64,000 nt of DNA from Thiocapsa roseilacustris (lineage in GTDB: Bacteria > Pseudomonadota > Gammaproteobacteria > Chromatiales > Chromatiaceae). Positions 25,682-33,982 of the stretch are shown here, in pieces (within the stretch, counting starts at the first letter, position 1; each line of letters opens with the position of its first letter). The position numbers and the translations under genes are program-made. The stretch lies in assembly GCF_041903755.1 (NCBI RefSeq), contig NZ_JBBWVE010000006.1, positions 1-64,000 on the forward strand. Reading direction: 5' to 3'. The notes under the pieces are model-generated. The model ran no database searches. It was given only the letters and a program-made list of their open reading frames with translations, and had not been told where the DNA came from.

Positions 25682-25841
25682 CGTTCGGCCGCACAGGAAG
25701 GCGCCGAAGACGTTTCGAGGGCGGCATGACATGGCATTTGCCCTCGCGTGCACAACGCAATGTGCGTGATCCAAACAGGAATCGCGCAGCATTAAAACTT
25801 AACCTGTACCACTGACATCAAGTGAGCAGAGCCAAACAACT

Positions 25842-26177
25842 ATGGATCTCACAAAACGCATCGGGCAGCGCCTGCGCGCGGCGCGCCAAGATCAAAAGCT
25901 GAGCTTGTCGGAGCTCTCGGGTCGCACCGAGTCGCTCTCCAAATCACGCATCAGCAACTATGAGCAGGGGATTCGCCGCATGGGTCTCGAAGAGGCCCAA
26001 GAGCTTGCGGTTGCCCTCGGTACCGTGACCCCGACCTACCTTTTATGTCTCGACGACAAGGATCCGCTCTCGGCGCGCGAGCGGGAGCTCGTGGAGTATT
26101 TTCGGCAGGCCGACGAGCGCGGCAAGGATACGATCACCAAGGTCGCTTCGGACCAGTCCGGCTTCGTCGCAGAATAG
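25842..26177 (+). CDS. XRE-family helix-turn-helix regulator
   Basis: The 111-residue protein has a Cro/CI-type HTH at residues 5-65 ('IGQRLRAARQDQKLSLSELS' and 'SKSRISNYEQGIRRMGLEEA') and a short helical C-terminus. It has no sensor or peptidase domain. Such stand-alone XRE proteins are usually local repressors, but no partner gene is adjacent, and the Cache protein gene downstream is convergent. The target is unknown. Confidence 0.82.
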   Translation: MDLTKRIGQRLRAARQDQKLSLSELSGRTESLSKSRISNYEQGIRRMGLEEAQELAVALGTVTPTYLLCLDDKDPLSARERELVEYFRQADERGKDTITKVASDQSGFVAE

Positions 26178-26222
26178 AGTTGGCATGCCGCCGTGCGCGG
26201 CATGCCTTCGGATCGGTGTGCT

Positions 26223-26672
26223 TTACTTGTAGGCGCCGACTCCGCAGAAGAAGCCCTGATCGTTTGTCATCACATAACTGGTCTTCTCGCGTATCTCCTC
26301 GGTGCCCGGATAGGGCCAGTTGTAGTCGACCCATCCTTCGCCCGTGCTGCCCGCAACGGCGATCATGTTCTTGAACAGCGTGTCTCCGTACTTGTCGAAA
26401 TCCAGCAGATTCTTCCCGACCAGCTCCGGTTTGATCGCGTGCGACAGCATGACGCCGTCCATGTCCATGCAGAAGACATAGAGGTCGCGATCCTGGAAAT
26501 CGCCGTCGGCAGCGGCGAATACCGCAAACGCCTGCTCGCTTCCCATCTCGTTGACGGCAGCCTGTGCTTTCTGAGACATCGCTTTGGCTTCGTCCGGCGA
26601 AGCCATCTCCGCAGCGATCGCGATGCCCGTCAACATCATTGCTGCTGCGCCTGCAAACAGAAGTTTGTACAT
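26223..26672 (-). CDS. secreted single-Cache-domain protein
   Basis: The 149-residue protein has a signal peptide ('MYKLLFAGAAAMMLTGIAIAAEM') and then a small Cache-type domain: 'VFAAADGDFQDRDLYVFCMDMDGVMLSHAIKPELVGKNLLDFDKYG' and 'GWVDYNWPYPGTEEIREKTSYV'. Cache domains bind small ligands in the periplasm, normally as sensor parts of chemoreceptors or kinases; here there is no cytoplasmic output domain. It may be a free ligand-binding protein. It is transcribed away from urtA, from the same intergenic region that holds the NtrC site, so joint nitrogen control is possible but not shown. Confidence 0.8.
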   Translation of the reverse strand: MYKLLFAGAAAMMLTGIAIAAEMASPDEAKAMSQKAQAAVNEMGSEQAFAVFAAADGDFQDRDLYVFCMDMDGVMLSHAIKPELVGKNLLDFDKYGDTLFKNMIAVAGSTGEGWVDYNWPYPGTEEIREKTSYVMTNDQGFFCGVGAYK

Positions 26673-26797
26673 TCTCCGTCTCCTCTAGTGTTTATAGGGT
26701 TTTAGCTCGCCGACGATAGTACAGATCCGGACCTAGATCCAGAGTGTTCGATCTTGGCGCGGGGATCTTCCTCAAGCGCCCCGTTTCATTCGCAACT

Positions 26798-26814
26798 TGC
26801 ACCAGCACGGTGCG
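26798..26814 (+). promoter_or_regulatory. NtrC-type binding site upstream of urtA
   Basis: TGCACC at 26798-26803 and GGTGCG at 26809-26814 form an interrupted palindrome with a 5-bp gap, matching the NtrC consensus TGCACC-N5-GGTGCA at 11 of 12 positions. It lies about 70 bp upstream of the sigma-54 promoter, a normal enhancer distance. Confidence 0.65.
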
Positions 26815-26865
26815 CTCTCTAGCCTGCAGCGTCGCGTGGGGCCGCCAAACAAGAGGCAGCAGTTG

Positions 26866-26881
26866 TGGCCGGTTTTTTGCG
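26866..26881 (+). promoter_or_regulatory. sigma-54 (RpoN) promoter of the urt operon
   Basis: TGGCCGGTTTTTTGCG has the invariant GG (26867-26868) and GC (26879-26880) separated by exactly 10 bp, and matches TGGC...TTGC of the -24/-12 consensus. It lies 74 bp upstream of the urtA ATG. Confidence 0.65.
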
Positions 26882-26954
26882 TAGCTCATCGTCGGACGTC
26901 ATTGTCCGCGAATCCATCACTCACGTGACTTACGATGAACAGGAGCCAGAACGT

Positions 26955-28256
26955 ATGCTTAGATGCGACCCGATCAAATCGATCTTGCTCGGCACCGGCC
27001 TAGCCGTTGGCCTCGCTGCCGGTTCCATGGCTCAGGCCGCGGATGACGCCATTAAGGTCGGGGTCCTGCACTCGCTCTCGGGCACCATGGCCATCAGCGA
27101 AACGACACTGAAAGACACCGTCCTGATGCTGGTGGAAGAGCAGAACAAGAAGGGCGGCCTGCTGGGCAAACAGCTCGAGGCTGTCGTTGTCGACCCCGCC
27201 TCGGATTGGCCGCTCTTTGCCGAGAAGGCACGCGAGCTGCTGACCAAGGATAAGGTTGACGTGGTCTTCGGGTGCTGGACCTCGGTGTCGCGCAAGTCCG
27301 TGCTGCCGGTCTTCGAGGAGCTCAACGGGCTGCTCTTCTACCCCGTCCAGTACGAAGGCGAAGAGTCCTCCAAGAACGTCTTCTACACGGGTGCCGCGCC
27401 CAATCAGCAGGCCATTCCGGCGGTCGACTACCTGAAGGACGAGCTCGGGGTCGAGCGTTGGGTGCTCGCCGGCACCGACTATGTCTATCCGCGCACCACC
27501 AACAAGATCCTCGAAGCCTACCTCAAGCAGAACGGGGTGGCCGAAGCGGACATCATGATCAACTACACGCCCTTCGGTCACTCCGACTGGCAGTCCATCG
27601 TGTCCGATATCAAGCGTTTCGGCTCCGAGGGCAAGAAGACCGCCGTGGTCTCGACCATCAACGGCGACGCGAACGTCCCCTTCTATAAAGAGCTGGGCAA
27701 CCAAGGCGTCTCCGCCGAGGACATCCCGGTCATCGCCTTCTCGGTCGGCGAGGAAGAGCTCTCGGGTATCGACACCAAGCCGCTGGTCGGCCATCTCGCC
27801 GCTTGGAACTACTTCATGAGCGTCGACGATCCGGCCAACAGCACCTTCATCGAGACCTGGCACGGCTTCACCAAGAACGACAAGCGCGTGACCAACGATC
27901 CGATGGAGGCGCACAAGATCGGTTTTGATCTCTGGGTTCAAGCGGTCGAGAAGGCCGGCACGACGGACCCGGATGCGGTGCAAGCCGCCATCATCGGTCT
28001 CGAAACCAAGAACCTCACGGGCGGGACCGCGAAGATGTTGCCCAACCATCACATCACCAAACCGGTGCTGATCGGCGAGATCCAGGAAGACGGGCAGTTC
28101 GCCGTCGTCTGGGCAACCGAGGAAGAGGTTCCCGGCGACGCCTGGTCGGACTTCCTCGAAGGCTCCAAGGATCTTACGGCCGATTGGACCCCGCCCGTCA
28201 TGTGCGGCAACTTCAACACCCTGACCAAGACCTGTCTCGGGGCTCAGGCGCAGTAG
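26955..28256 (+). CDS. urtA: urea ABC transporter, periplasmic substrate-binding protein
   Basis: The 433-residue protein has a signal peptide ('SILLGTGLAVGLAAGSMAQA') followed by the UrtA core: 'IKVGVLHSLSGTMAISETTLKD', 'FGCWTSVSRKSVLPVFEELNGLLFYPVQYEGEE' and 'WNYFMSVDDPANSTFIETW'. It captures urea, and perhaps short amides, for the membrane complex. The ATG at 26955 is chosen because AGGAG lies at 26941-26945 and it gives a normal signal peptide; an in-frame codon at 26865 would overlap the promoter. Expression is probably nitrogen-controlled through the NtrC and sigma-54 sites upstream. Confidence 0.94.
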   Translation: MLRCDPIKSILLGTGLAVGLAAGSMAQAADDAIKVGVLHSLSGTMAISETTLKDTVLMLVEEQNKKGGLLGKQLEAVVVDPASDWPLFAEKARELLTKDKVDVVFGCWTSVSRKSVLPVFEELNGLLFYPVQYEGEESSKNVFYTGAAPNQQAIPAVDYLKDELGVERWVLAGTDYVYPRTTNKILEAYLKQNGVAEADIMINYTPFGHSDWQSIVSDIKRFGSEGKKTAVVSTINGDANVPFYKELGNQGVSAEDIPVIAFSVGEEELSGIDTKPLVGHLAAWNYFMSVDDPANSTFIETWHGFTKNDKRVTNDPMEAHKIGFDLWVQAVEKAGTTDPDAVQAAIIGLETKNLTGGTAKMLPNHHITKPVLIGEIQEDGQFAVVWATEEEVPGDAWSDFLEGSKDLTADWTPPVMCGNFNTLTKTCLGAQAQ

Positions 28257-28259
28257 TCA

Positions 28260-28307
28260 TTGAACCGCGTCCGGGGGTGTATGAGGACGGCGTTGGACGC
28301 GGTTCAA
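28260..28307. repeat. R2 short stem-loop (C) between urtA and urtB
   Basis: TTGAACCGCGTCC (28260-28272) and GGACGCGGTTCAA (28295-28307) form a perfect 13-bp stem around only 22 nt, the shortest interior in the R2 family. It starts three bases after the urtA stop codon. Confidence 0.85.
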
Positions 28308-28320
28308 GTGTTGGCCTCTA

Positions 28321-28340
28321 GGGGCGAATTTATTCGCCCC
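28321..28340 (+). terminator. hairpin between urtA and urtB, attenuator-like
   Basis: GGGGCGAATTTATTCGCCCC is a near-perfect palindrome that folds into an 8- to 9-bp stem, followed by TTGGTCTT. No long T run follows, so it may act as a partial terminator or as an mRNA 3' end stabiliser favouring urtA over the downstream genes. Confidence 0.55.
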
Positions 28341-28393
28341 TTGGTCTTCCGGTCACGCGCAGTCGGGATGTTTATTCACCGATCCGGTTCAGT

Positions 28394-28495
28394 GGCGTAG
28401 GTTGTGCCGAGCATTGCGAGGCACAACCAACCGTCGGCGCAAGTTGTGCCTCCTGACGTCAGCACAACCTACGGTAGGGGATTTTCCGAAGATCA
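28394..28495 (+). repeat. R1 element, partial and degenerate copy
   Basis: The core GGCGTAGGTTGTGCCGAGCA ... CAGCACAACCTACGG is present, but the left outer arm is missing and the right arm has drifted. It lies in the urtA-urtB gap. Confidence 0.7.
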
Positions 28496-28551
28496 CTGCA
28501 GTTTAGTGAATGGGCGTTTCCAGACAGCTTCCGACCGCAGCGAGTATCAAG

Positions 28552-30189
28552 ATGCCCATGAGTCCAACATGCCGATCGCGACGATCCCCGCACCTTGCGG
28601 GCCTTGGTCTCGTCTCTGGTTTCCTGTTGTTGATGGTGCTGCCTCTCGGCAGCATTGCCGATGAGATCGATGCGGCCTTGATCGATCTGAGCGACCGCTC
28701 GTTCGAGGTGAAGCAGGCCGCGGTCGATGTGATTGCCGTCGGCGGCGATCCGCGTGCGGCGACGCTCCTCGAAGCCCTCTTGGGCGGCAACCTCTATGCC
28801 CGCGAGTCGGACCGACGCCCGGTCTTGGTCGCCCCCGTCCCCGGCGGCTATCGGCTCACCGACGCACTCGACGGCAGCGATCTCGGCGATGTCGAGCGTG
28901 GCGCCGTGAAGAAGATCACGATCAACAACCGCATGCGCAACCAACTGCGCACGGCGATCGCAGCCCTGACGCTGGCGAGTCCGGATCCGGCGGTTCGCCT
29001 CAAAGCCGCGCAGCAGATGCTGGGCGATGCCGACCCGATCGTTGTGGAGGCGATCCGCGAGCAGATCGGGCGCGAGGACGATCAGCGCGTCCGCGATTAC
29101 CTGGACCTGAGCCTGGCACTGGCCAGTTTGCGTGACGAGGCTCCGGCGGCCCGGCTCACCGCAGTGAATGCGCTTTCAGGCAGTCTCTATCCGGCCGCAC
29201 GCAATGCCCTGACCAAGCTCCTGAGCGACGAGCCGGACCCGGAGGTGCGTGCTGCCGCCGAGCGCTCACTCGCCGCGATCGAGCAGAAGCTCAAGCTCAA
29301 CGCGGCGGCGGAGACGCTCTTCTTCGGGCTCAGCCTCGGCTCGGTGCTGGTGCTCGCGGCCATCGGTCTGGCGATCACATTCGGGGTCATGGGCGTCATC
29401 AACATGGCTCACGGCGAGTTGATCATGATCGGGGCCTATACGACCTATCTGGTCCAGCAGGCGATGCCCGGATTCCTGGACTACTCCTTGTTCGTCGCCA
29501 TCCCGGCGGCTTTCGTGGTCGCGGGGTTGCTGGGCATCCTGATCGAGCGCACGGTGATCCGTTTCCTCTATGGCCGACCGCTGGAAACCCTGCTGGCCAC
29601 CTTCGGCATCAGCCTGATCCTTCAGCAACTGGTGCGCACGACCATCTCGGCCCAAAACGTGGCGGTGCAGAATCCGTCCTGGATGAGCGGGGCGCTTCAG
29701 ATCAATCCGGCGCTCGCCCTGACGTACAACCGGCTCTACATCCTGATCTTCGCCTTGATGGTCTTCGTGGCACTGCTGCTGATCCTCAAGCGCACCGCTT
29801 TGGGGTTGCAGGTGCGCGCGGTCGCCCAGAATCGGGCGATGGCGCGCTCGATGGGTGTGCGCTCGGCGCGGGTCGATGCGCTCACGTTCGGTCTGGGTGC
29901 CGGCGTGGCGGGCGTCGCTGGTGTCGCCCTGTCCCAGCTCACCAACGTCGGGCCCAACATGGGGCAGGCGTACATCATCGACTCCTTCATGGTCGTGGTC
30001 TTCGGTGGGGTCGGCAATCTCTGGGGGACGCTGGTCGCCGGCTTGACCCTGGGCGTCGCCAACAAGCTGATGGAGCCCTGGGCCGGCGCGGTGCTCGCCA
30101 AGATCCTGGTGCTGGTTTTCATCATCCTCTTCATCCAGAAGCGCCCACGCGGACTCTTCCCGCAACGCGGACGCGCGGCGGACGGGTAG
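28552..30189 (+). CDS. urtB: urea ABC transporter permease UrtB
   Basis: The protein has a signal-like N-terminus, then about 220 periplasmic residues with HEAT-like helical repeats ('DPAVRLKAAQQMLGDADPIV', 'EVRAAAERSLAAIEQKLK'), and then a LivH-type permease domain beginning at 'TLFFGLSLGSVLVLAAIGLAITFGVMGVINMAHGE'. This arrangement is normal for proteobacterial UrtB. I chose the ATG at 28552 because it gives a compact signal peptide; ATGs at 28510 and 28558 are possible. It forms the urea channel with UrtC. Repeats C, a hairpin and R1 separate it from urtA. Confidence 0.92.
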   Translation: MPMSPTCRSRRSPHLAGLGLVSGFLLLMVLPLGSIADEIDAALIDLSDRSFEVKQAAVDVIAVGGDPRAATLLEALLGGNLYARESDRRPVLVAPVPGGYRLTDALDGSDLGDVERGAVKKITINNRMRNQLRTAIAALTLASPDPAVRLKAAQQMLGDADPIVVEAIREQIGREDDQRVRDYLDLSLALASLRDEAPAARLTAVNALSGSLYPAARNALTKLLSDEPDPEVRAAAERSLAAIEQKLKLNAAAETLFFGLSLGSVLVLAAIGLAITFGVMGVINMAHGELIMIGAYTTYLVQQAMPGFLDYSLFVAIPAAFVVAGLLGILIERTVIRFLYGRPLETLLATFGISLILQQLVRTTISAQNVAVQNPSWMSGALQINPALALTYNRLYILIFALMVFVALLLILKRTALGLQVRAVAQNRAMARSMGVRSARVDALTFGLGAGVAGVAGVALSQLTNVGPNMGQAYIIDSFMVVVFGGVGNLWGTLVAGLTLGVANKLMEPWAGAVLAKILVLVFIILFIQKRPRGLFPQRGRAADG

Positions 30190-30251
30190 GCGGTTCGGTG
30201 GGACGAGTAGAACCGACAGGTTGAGTTTTTTGAGGTTTCGGAGAGACGAGT

Positions 30252-31385
30252 ATGGGTGTGATCAGTGTCATGCGAGGCGACAAAGGCGGACAGGCGATGC
30301 TGGCCGTCCTGCTGGTTGTCGCGGTCGTGGTGCCGATCCTGAATCTGGTCGTGCCCGAGTCCAGCCCCTGGCATGTTTCCACCTACACGGTGACCCTGCT
30401 CGGCAAGTATCTGACCTATGCGCTGCTCGCCGTGGCGGTCGACCTGGTATGGGGTTACCTGGGCATCCTGAGCCTGGGCCATGCCGCCTTCTTCGGTCTC
30501 GGCGGCTATGCGATGGGCATGTACCTGATGCGTCAGATCGGCGACCGCGGTGTCTATGGTCACCCCGTGCTGCCGGATTTCATGGTCTTCCTGAACTGGT
30601 CGGAGCTGCCCTGGTTCTGGCAGGGCTTCGACCTCTTCTGGTTCGCTGCGCTCATGGCCATCCTGGTCCCGGGCGCGCTCGCTTTCGTCTTCGGTTATCT
30701 CGCCTTCCGCTCGCGGGTCACCGGCGTCTATCTCTCCATCATGACCCAGGCGCTGACCTATGCCCTGATGCTGGCCTTCTTCCGCAACGAGATGGGCTTC
30801 GGCGGGAACAACGGTCTGACCGACTTCAAGGACATCCTGGGCTTCGATCTGAAGAGCGACGCGACGCGGATCGGACTCTTCCTCGCCTCGGCGGGTGCCT
30901 TGGCGCTGGGCTATCTGGCCTGTCGCTGGATCGTCACCTCGCGGCTCGGGCGCGTGGCGGTCGCGATCCGCGACGCCGAGGCCCGCACCCGCTTCATCGG
31001 ATATCGGGTGGACCGAGTCAAGCTCGCCATCTTCACCTTCTCGGCGATGCTCGCAGGTGTTGCCGGGGCGCTCTATGTCCCGCAGGTCGGCATCATCAAT
31101 CCGGGCGAGTTCTCCCCGCTCAACTCCATCGAGCTGGTGATCTGGGTGGCCATCGGCGGTCGGGCGACCCTCTACGGGGCCGTCATCGGCGCCATTCTGG
31201 TCAACTACGGCAAGAGCTATTTCACCGGCGCCTTCCCCGAGGCATGGCTCTTCGCCCTGGGTGCGCTCTTCGTGATCGTCACACTCTTTCTGCCCAAGGG
31301 CATCGCCGGCCTGGTCGGCATGATCAGGACCTGGCGACGATCGCGATCCCCCGCCGGGCCTCCTCCAGCGGAGGCCGCACCATGA
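30252..31385 (+). CDS. urtC: urea ABC transporter permease UrtC
   Basis: The 377-residue LivM-type permease has about ten hydrophobic segments, with 'YLGILSLGHAAFFGLGGYAMGMYLMRQ' and 'VDRVKLAIFTFSAMLAGVAGALYVPQVGIINPGEFSPLNSIE' as characteristic UrtC blocks. It pairs with UrtB in the inner membrane. It begins 62 bp after urtB and its stop overlaps the urtD start (ATGA at 31382-31385). Confidence 0.94.
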   Translation: MGVISVMRGDKGGQAMLAVLLVVAVVVPILNLVVPESSPWHVSTYTVTLLGKYLTYALLAVAVDLVWGYLGILSLGHAAFFGLGGYAMGMYLMRQIGDRGVYGHPVLPDFMVFLNWSELPWFWQGFDLFWFAALMAILVPGALAFVFGYLAFRSRVTGVYLSIMTQALTYALMLAFFRNEMGFGGNNGLTDFKDILGFDLKSDATRIGLFLASAGALALGYLACRWIVTSRLGRVAVAIRDAEARTRFIGYRVDRVKLAIFTFSAMLAGVAGALYVPQVGIINPGEFSPLNSIELVIWVAIGGRATLYGAVIGAILVNYGKSYFTGAFPEAWLFALGALFVIVTLFLPKGIAGLVGMIRTWRRSRSPAGPPPAEAAP

Positions 31386-32212
31386 AACCGGTCGAGCAAC
31401 TGCGCGAATCCATGCGCAAGGACCGGCAGTGGAGCTTCATGTACTCCATGCTGGATCTGGATCTGGATGTCAGCCAGGGCGTGATCCTCTATCTGGAAGA
31501 CGTCAGCGTCAGCTTCGACGGATTCAAGGCGATCAATAACCTGAATTTCTACGTCAACGCCGGCGAGCTGCGCTGCGTGATCGGCCCGAACGGCGCCGGC
31601 AAGACGACCATGATGGACATCATCACCGGCAAGACCCGTCCGGATACCGGCAGCGCCTATTTCGGGCGGACCATCGACCTGCTGCGACTCTCCGAGCCCG
31701 AGATCGCCGCGCTCGGGGTCGGCCGCAAGTTCCAGAAGCCGACGGTCTTCGAGTCCCACAGCGTCTTCGAGAACCTCGAGCTCGCGATGGCCGGCGACAA
31801 ACGCGTCTTCCCGACCCTGTTCGCCCGACTCGGCGGCGAGCAACGCGACCGCATCCACGAGGTTCTGGGCATCATCGGTCTCCAGGAACAGACCCACCGC
31901 GAGGCCGGCGCACTCTCGCACGGCCAGAAACAGTGGCTTGAGATCGGCATGCTGCTGATGCAGGACCCCCATCTGCTGCTGGTCGACGAGCCGGTCGCGG
32001 GCATGACGCACCAGGAGATGGACCGCACGGCAGAGCTGCTGCTCTCGCTGGAGGGCAAGCACTCCGTGGTGGTGGTCGAGCACGACATGGACTTCGTCCG
32101 CTCCATCGCCAAACGCGTGACCGTGCTGCATCAGGGCTCGGTCCTCGCCGAAGGCAGCATGGACGAGGTGCAGAACGACCCGCGCGTGGTCGAAGTCTAT
32201 CTGGGGGAATGA
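31382..32212 (+). CDS. urtD: urea ABC transporter ATP-binding protein UrtD
   Basis: The 276-residue ATPase has Walker A 'GPNGAGKTTMMDIITG', the signature 'ALSHGQKQWLEIGMLLMQ' and Walker B 'LLLVDEPVAGM'. The N-terminal ~35 residues extend beyond a minimal ABC domain, as usual for UrtD. It energises urea import with UrtE. It is translationally coupled to urtC. The next gene, encoding a DUF29 protein, interrupts the usual urtD-urtE adjacency. Confidence 0.94.
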   Translation: MKPVEQLRESMRKDRQWSFMYSMLDLDLDVSQGVILYLEDVSVSFDGFKAINNLNFYVNAGELRCVIGPNGAGKTTMMDIITGKTRPDTGSAYFGRTIDLLRLSEPEIAALGVGRKFQKPTVFESHSVFENLELAMAGDKRVFPTLFARLGGEQRDRIHEVLGIIGLQEQTHREAGALSHGQKQWLEIGMLLMQDPHLLLVDEPVAGMTHQEMDRTAELLLSLEGKHSVVVVEHDMDFVRSIAKRVTVLHQGSVLAEGSMDEVQNDPRVVEVYLGE

Positions 32213-32287
32213 GTCCGATAGGGATTGCCTCATGTATCCTGCTCGAGACGGCGCGCCATGCACGCGAACGCCCTCGGAGGCCACGCG

Positions 32288-32719
32288 ATGACGACGGACT
32301 ACGATCAAGACTTCTATGCCTGGTCGCGAGAGCAGGCCAGCCTGCTACGCTCCGGCCAGTACGGGCGACTGGATGTCGCGCACCTCGTCGAGGAGATCGA
32401 GGACTTGGGAAAGCGGGAACGGCGCGCATTGGAAAGTCGGCTCGCCGTTTTGCTGGGCCATCTTCTGAAATGGCAGTACCAGCCGGGATATCCGAGCCGC
32501 AAATCCTGGCGCGCGACCATCAACACCCAACGCCGCGCGATCGCCAAGCTGCTGGACGAAAACCCGAGCCTGGCCGCGAGACTCGACGAGATCATCCGCG
32601 ACGCCTATCCGGACGCGATCGACCTCGCCGTCGCCGAGACGCCGTTGGACTACGATGCCTTTCCCGAAAGCTGCCCTTGGGACGAGACGCAGATCCAAGG
32701 CACCTTTCTGCCTGGCTAA
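32288..32719 (+). CDS. DUF29 protein inserted in the urt operon
   Basis: The 143-residue protein has the DUF29 pattern: 'YDQDFYAWSREQASLLRSG', 'DVAHLVEEIEDLGKRERRAL', 'LLGHLLKWQYQPGYPSRKSW' and the closing 'PLDYDAFPESCPW'. DUF29 proteins are small helical proteins of unknown function, abundant in cyanobacteria and purple sulfur bacteria, usually as mobile multicopy genes. It lies between urtD and urtE and is followed by a double R2 stem-loop. The ATG at 32288 gives the family N-terminus. Confidence 0.85.
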   Translation: MTTDYDQDFYAWSREQASLLRSGQYGRLDVAHLVEEIEDLGKRERRALESRLAVLLGHLLKWQYQPGYPSRKSWRATINTQRRAIAKLLDENPSLAARLDEIIRDAYPDAIDLAVAETPLDYDAFPESCPWDETQIQGTFLPG

Positions 32720-32904
32720 AACGCGTCTTGTGCAGTATGCGATGGAATCGCTTGGGACGAGCCGCCGATGTGCCAGCGATCTCAGTGGGGACGCGTTTTA
32801 GGAATGTTCTTCTTTTATCTTGAATCGCGTCGAGTGAAAGGCATCCTGAGCCCTCGACGCGGCGGCACCTGACGACATCGATTCACACCTCGGACGCGAT
32901 TCAA
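32716..32904. repeat. R2 stem-loop pair (D + E)
   Basis: D has perfect arms CTAAAACGCGTC (32716-32727) and GACGCGTTTTAG (32790-32801) around 62 nt. E has perfect arms TTGAATCGCGTC (32820-32831) and GACGCGATTCAA (32893-32904) around 61 nt. The spacer of 18 bp is AT-rich. The right arm of E ends one base before the urtE ATG, so the hairpin would overlap the ribosome-binding region of urtE. Confidence 0.88.
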
Positions 32905-32905
32905 C

Positions 32906-33601
32906 ATGCTTGAGATTTCGGGACTCAATCAGTTCTACGGCGAGAGCCACACGCTCTGGGACCTTGAGGTGGAGATCCCGCAGGGTCAGTGCACCTGCGT
33001 CATGGGTCGCAACGGGGTCGGCAAGACGACACTGATGCAATGCATCATGGGGCTGCTCCCGTTGCGCTCAGGCTCCCTGAGCTATCAGGGCCAGGATCTC
33101 GCGCGTCTCACCGCCGAGCGTCGCGCACCGCTCGGGATCGGCTATGTCCCGCAGGGCCGGCAGATCTTCCCGCTGCTGACCGTCGAGGAGAATCTGCGGA
33201 TCGGTCTGTCCGCGCGTCCCGATCGCGTCAAACAGATCCCCGGCTACATCTTCGAGCTCTTTCCGGTGCTCAAGGAAATGCTCGGGCGCCGCGGCGGCGA
33301 TCTCTCCGGCGGTCAACAACAACAGCTTGCCATCGGGCGCGCCTTGGTCATTGACCCCAAGCTCTTAATCCTCGACGAGCCCACCGAAGGCATTCAACCC
33401 AACATCGTCCACGAGATCGGCGACATCATCCGCCGCCTCATGACCGACCTGAACCTCACCGTTATCCTGGTCGAGCAGAAGCTTCCCTTCGCCCGCCGCG
33501 TCGCCGATCGTTTCATCATTCTCGACCGTGGACGGCTCATGGCGAGCGGGGCGATGCCCGATCTGACCGAGGATCTCGTGAAGCAATACCTGACGGTGTA
33601 A
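32906..33601 (+). CDS. urtE: urea ABC transporter ATP-binding protein UrtE
   Basis: The 231-residue ATPase begins 'MLEISGLNQFYGESHTLWDLE' and has Walker A 'GRNGVGKTTLMQCIMG', the signature 'LSGGQQQQLAIGRALV' and Walker B 'LLILDEPTEGIQPNIV'. It is the second ATPase of the urea transporter. No Shine-Dalgarno is visible immediately upstream because the R2 hairpin E ends one base before the ATG, so translation efficiency may depend on that structure. Confidence 0.94.
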   Translation: MLEISGLNQFYGESHTLWDLEVEIPQGQCTCVMGRNGVGKTTLMQCIMGLLPLRSGSLSYQGQDLARLTAERRAPLGIGYVPQGRQIFPLLTVEENLRIGLSARPDRVKQIPGYIFELFPVLKEMLGRRGGDLSGGQQQQLAIGRALVIDPKLLILDEPTEGIQPNIVHEIGDIIRRLMTDLNLTVILVEQKLPFARRVADRFIILDRGRLMASGAMPDLTEDLVKQYLTV

Positions 33602-33662
33602 GTCCGAGCGCCGATGCGGGGCTCGGTGGACTTCGCTGTTGCTCGTCCATCCCAGCCGGTCA

Positions 33663-33765
33663 TAGGCGATTTCCGGAAAATTCCATACCCGTTGTGCTGA
33701 CGATAGGAAGCGCAACGTCCGCGGGCGGTTGGTTGTGCCTCGCACGGCTCGGCACAACCTACGGC
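33663..33765 (-). repeat. R1 element, incomplete copy (tandem unit 1)
   Basis: It begins TAGGCGATTTCCGGAAAATT and ends ...GGCACAACCTACGG without the outer right arm; seven bases of the GTAGGTTGTG core are deleted on its left side. The unit including CCGGTCA upstream is repeated after 119 bp. Confidence 0.8.
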
Positions 33766-33779
33766 CCTACCGGCCGGTC

Positions 33780-33887
33780 ATAGGCGATTTCCGGAAAATT
33801 CCATACCCGTAGGTTGCGCTTACGATAGGAAGCACAACGTCCGCCGGCGGTTGGTTGTGCCTCGCACGGCTCGGCACAACCTACGGC
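33780..33887 (-). repeat. R1 element, incomplete copy (tandem unit 2)
   Basis: Same left arm TAGGCGATTTCCGGAAAATT as unit 1, with the core intact apart from point changes. It also lacks the outer right arm. Confidence 0.8.
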
Positions 33888-33898
33888 CCTGAAAGCCG

Positions 33899-33972
33899 CA
33901 CGGAGACACGGAGACATGGAGACACGGCGCACATTCAGGAAAAATCTCGTAATCTCCGTGTCTCCGTGAGGA
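33899..33972. repeat. R4 inverted repeat (CGGAGACACGGAGA)
   Basis: CACGGAGACACGGAGACATG at the left is mirrored by CTCCGTGTCTCCGTGAGG at the right end across about 40 nt. It belongs to the same family as the runs at 15933 and 18859. Confidence 0.65.
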
Positions 33973-33982
33973 ATATTTCGAG

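Larger units (their letters stand above)
33602..33982. other. intergenic region after urtE, repeats only
   Basis: A 381-bp stretch without a gene. It holds two tandem R1 half-elements (33663-33765 and 33780-33887) and an R4 repeat (33899-33972). I see no intrinsic terminator for urtE. Confidence 0.65.

Noticed and set aside
25567..25815. An 82-residue plus-strand frame over the LysR gene end
   Set aside because: Most of it overlaps the LysR-type gene in another frame and its repeated 'WDDDP' comes from the 18-bp tandem duplication.
30221..31381. A 5' extension of the urtD frame back into urtC
   Set aside because: The extension is an out-of-frame reading of urtC. The ATG at 31382 overlaps the urtC stop and gives the normal UrtD N-terminus.
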